A stretch of 5,213 nt of DNA from an uncultured Anaerovibrio sp. (lineage in GTDB: Bacteria > Bacillota > Negativicutes > Selenomonadales > Selenomonadaceae), in contig CAAGDY010000006.1 of the NCBI GenBank assembly GCA_900768695.1, positions 1 to 5,213 of the forward strand, read 5' to 3'. Numbering within the stretch: the first letter of the stretch is position 1; each line of letters starts with the position of its first letter. The notes beneath the pieces are model-generated. The model saw only the letters and a program-made list of their open reading frames with translations. It was not told the origin of the DNA and ran no database searches. Positions 4,651 to 5,213 of the stretch are shown here, piece by piece. The translations under genes and the position numbers were made by a program.

Positions 4651-5213
4651 ATGATTAAGGTAAAATTACTGGAGCATACACCAAATCCGGAACGGGTGGT
4701 GGCAATGGCGGCAAGGCTTTGCTATTCTGCAGCGGGGGCAGAAGAGCTGGCGGAGAAAATGAGTGATGAACAGGTGGAAAGGCTGGTGGCAAAAATTGTG
4801 CAGATGGGGCATGCCTCCACTATGGAGCATGTAAGCTTTACCTTCGGCATTGAGGGGGTGTCACGGGTGCTTACCCATCAGCTGGTGCGCCATCGCCTGG
4901 CTTCCTACAGCCAGCAGTCCCAGCGGTATGTGGCGGAGCATGATTTTGAATACATCCTGCCGCCGGCTATCGGGGAAAAACCGGAGGCGAGGGAAAAATT
5001 CGAGGCTTTGATGCGGCAGGTGCGAAGCACCTATGATGAGCTGGCCGCGATGGGAGTGCCCCGGGAGGATGCCCGTTATGTGCTTGCCAACGCTACGGAA
5101 ACAAAAATAGTGGTGACCATGAATGCCCGTTCATTGATGCACTTTTTCAATCTGCGCTGCTGCAACAGGGCACAGTGGGAAATAAGGGAGCTGGCCTACA
5201 AGATGCTGGAGCA
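4651..5213 (+). CDS. thyX: flavin-dependent thymidylate synthase, 3' end outside the window
   Basis: ThyX makes dTMP from dUMP using methylene-tetrahydrofolate, FAD and NADPH, and is unrelated to ThyA. The first 187 codons are present and the reading frame is open at the edge, with roughly 30-60 residues probably missing. The diagnostic RHR(x)7S motif is R80-H81-R82 to S90 (RHRLASYSQQSQRY), preceded by HASTMEHVSFTF (54-65) and RVLTHQLVRH. A later conserved block reads NARSLMHFFNLRCCNRAQWE. Most relatives have VLPNATET in the preceding segment; here it is VLANATET. ATG 4651 has a strong ribosome binding site (GGGAGG, 4638-4643) at 7 nt. The terminator upstream makes it a separate transcription unit from the cys operon. 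Confidence 0.95.
   Translation, partial: MIKVKLLEHTPNPERVVAMAARLCYSAAGAEELAEKMSDEQVERLVAKIVQMGHASTMEHVSFTFGIEGVSRVLTHQLVRHRLASYSQQSQRYVAEHDFEYILPPAIGEKPEAREKFEALMRQVRSTYDELAAMGVPREDARYVLANATETKIVVTMNARSLMHFFNLRCCNRAQWEIRELAYKMLE

Overview
The window looks like chromosomal DNA from a low- to mid-GC Firmicute. Clostridial-type gene order (cysE-cysS-mrnC, then thyX), strong Shine-Dalgarno sites and a canonical T-box leader support this. Gene style suggests the Negativicutes (Selenomonas/Anaerovibrio-like), but that is an impression and not a proof. All supported genes lie on the + strand.

Bases 1-288 hold no convincing gene. They contain a long imperfect inverted repeat (6-74), a featureless AT-rich stretch (about 126-220), and a near-perfect housekeeping promoter (TTGACA, 17 bp, TATAAT) followed by a 12-bp palindrome. 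This promoter drives a MarR-family regulator (289-738) with an N-terminal Cys-x-Cys. An almost identical palindrome (11 of 12 bases) lies between marR and a small single-domain cupin gene (878-1261), next to a perfect -10 box. The regulator therefore probably controls both itself and the cupin. The ligand and the cupin's substrate are unknown.

Bases 1262-1808 are non-coding but full of structure: a 40-bp tandem duplication, a promoter overlapping a 10+10 bp inverted repeat, and a T-box riboswitch (about 1445-1792). The riboswitch has a UGC cysteine specifier, the conserved TGGAACC box whose variable base A matches the U73 discriminator of tRNA-Cys, and mutually exclusive antiterminator and terminator stems. 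It ends just before the ribosome binding site of cysE.

The T-box controls cysE (serine O-acetyltransferase), cysS (cysteinyl-tRNA synthetase, overlapping cysE by 8 bp) and mrnC (Mini-ribonuclease III, 12 bp after cysS). When uncharged tRNA-Cys accumulates, the cell makes more of the cysteine precursor and more synthetase. Mini-III, an rRNA-processing enzyme, is carried along. A long hairpin terminator that appears to work in both directions ends this operon at 4520-4576. It is followed by thyX (flavin-dependent thymidylate synthase), which has its own ribosome binding site and runs off the right edge of the window.

No mobile element, CRISPR array, tRNA or rRNA gene was seen. The most interesting content is regulatory: the paired MarR operators, the possible second layer of control on the cys operon, and the unexplained repeats.
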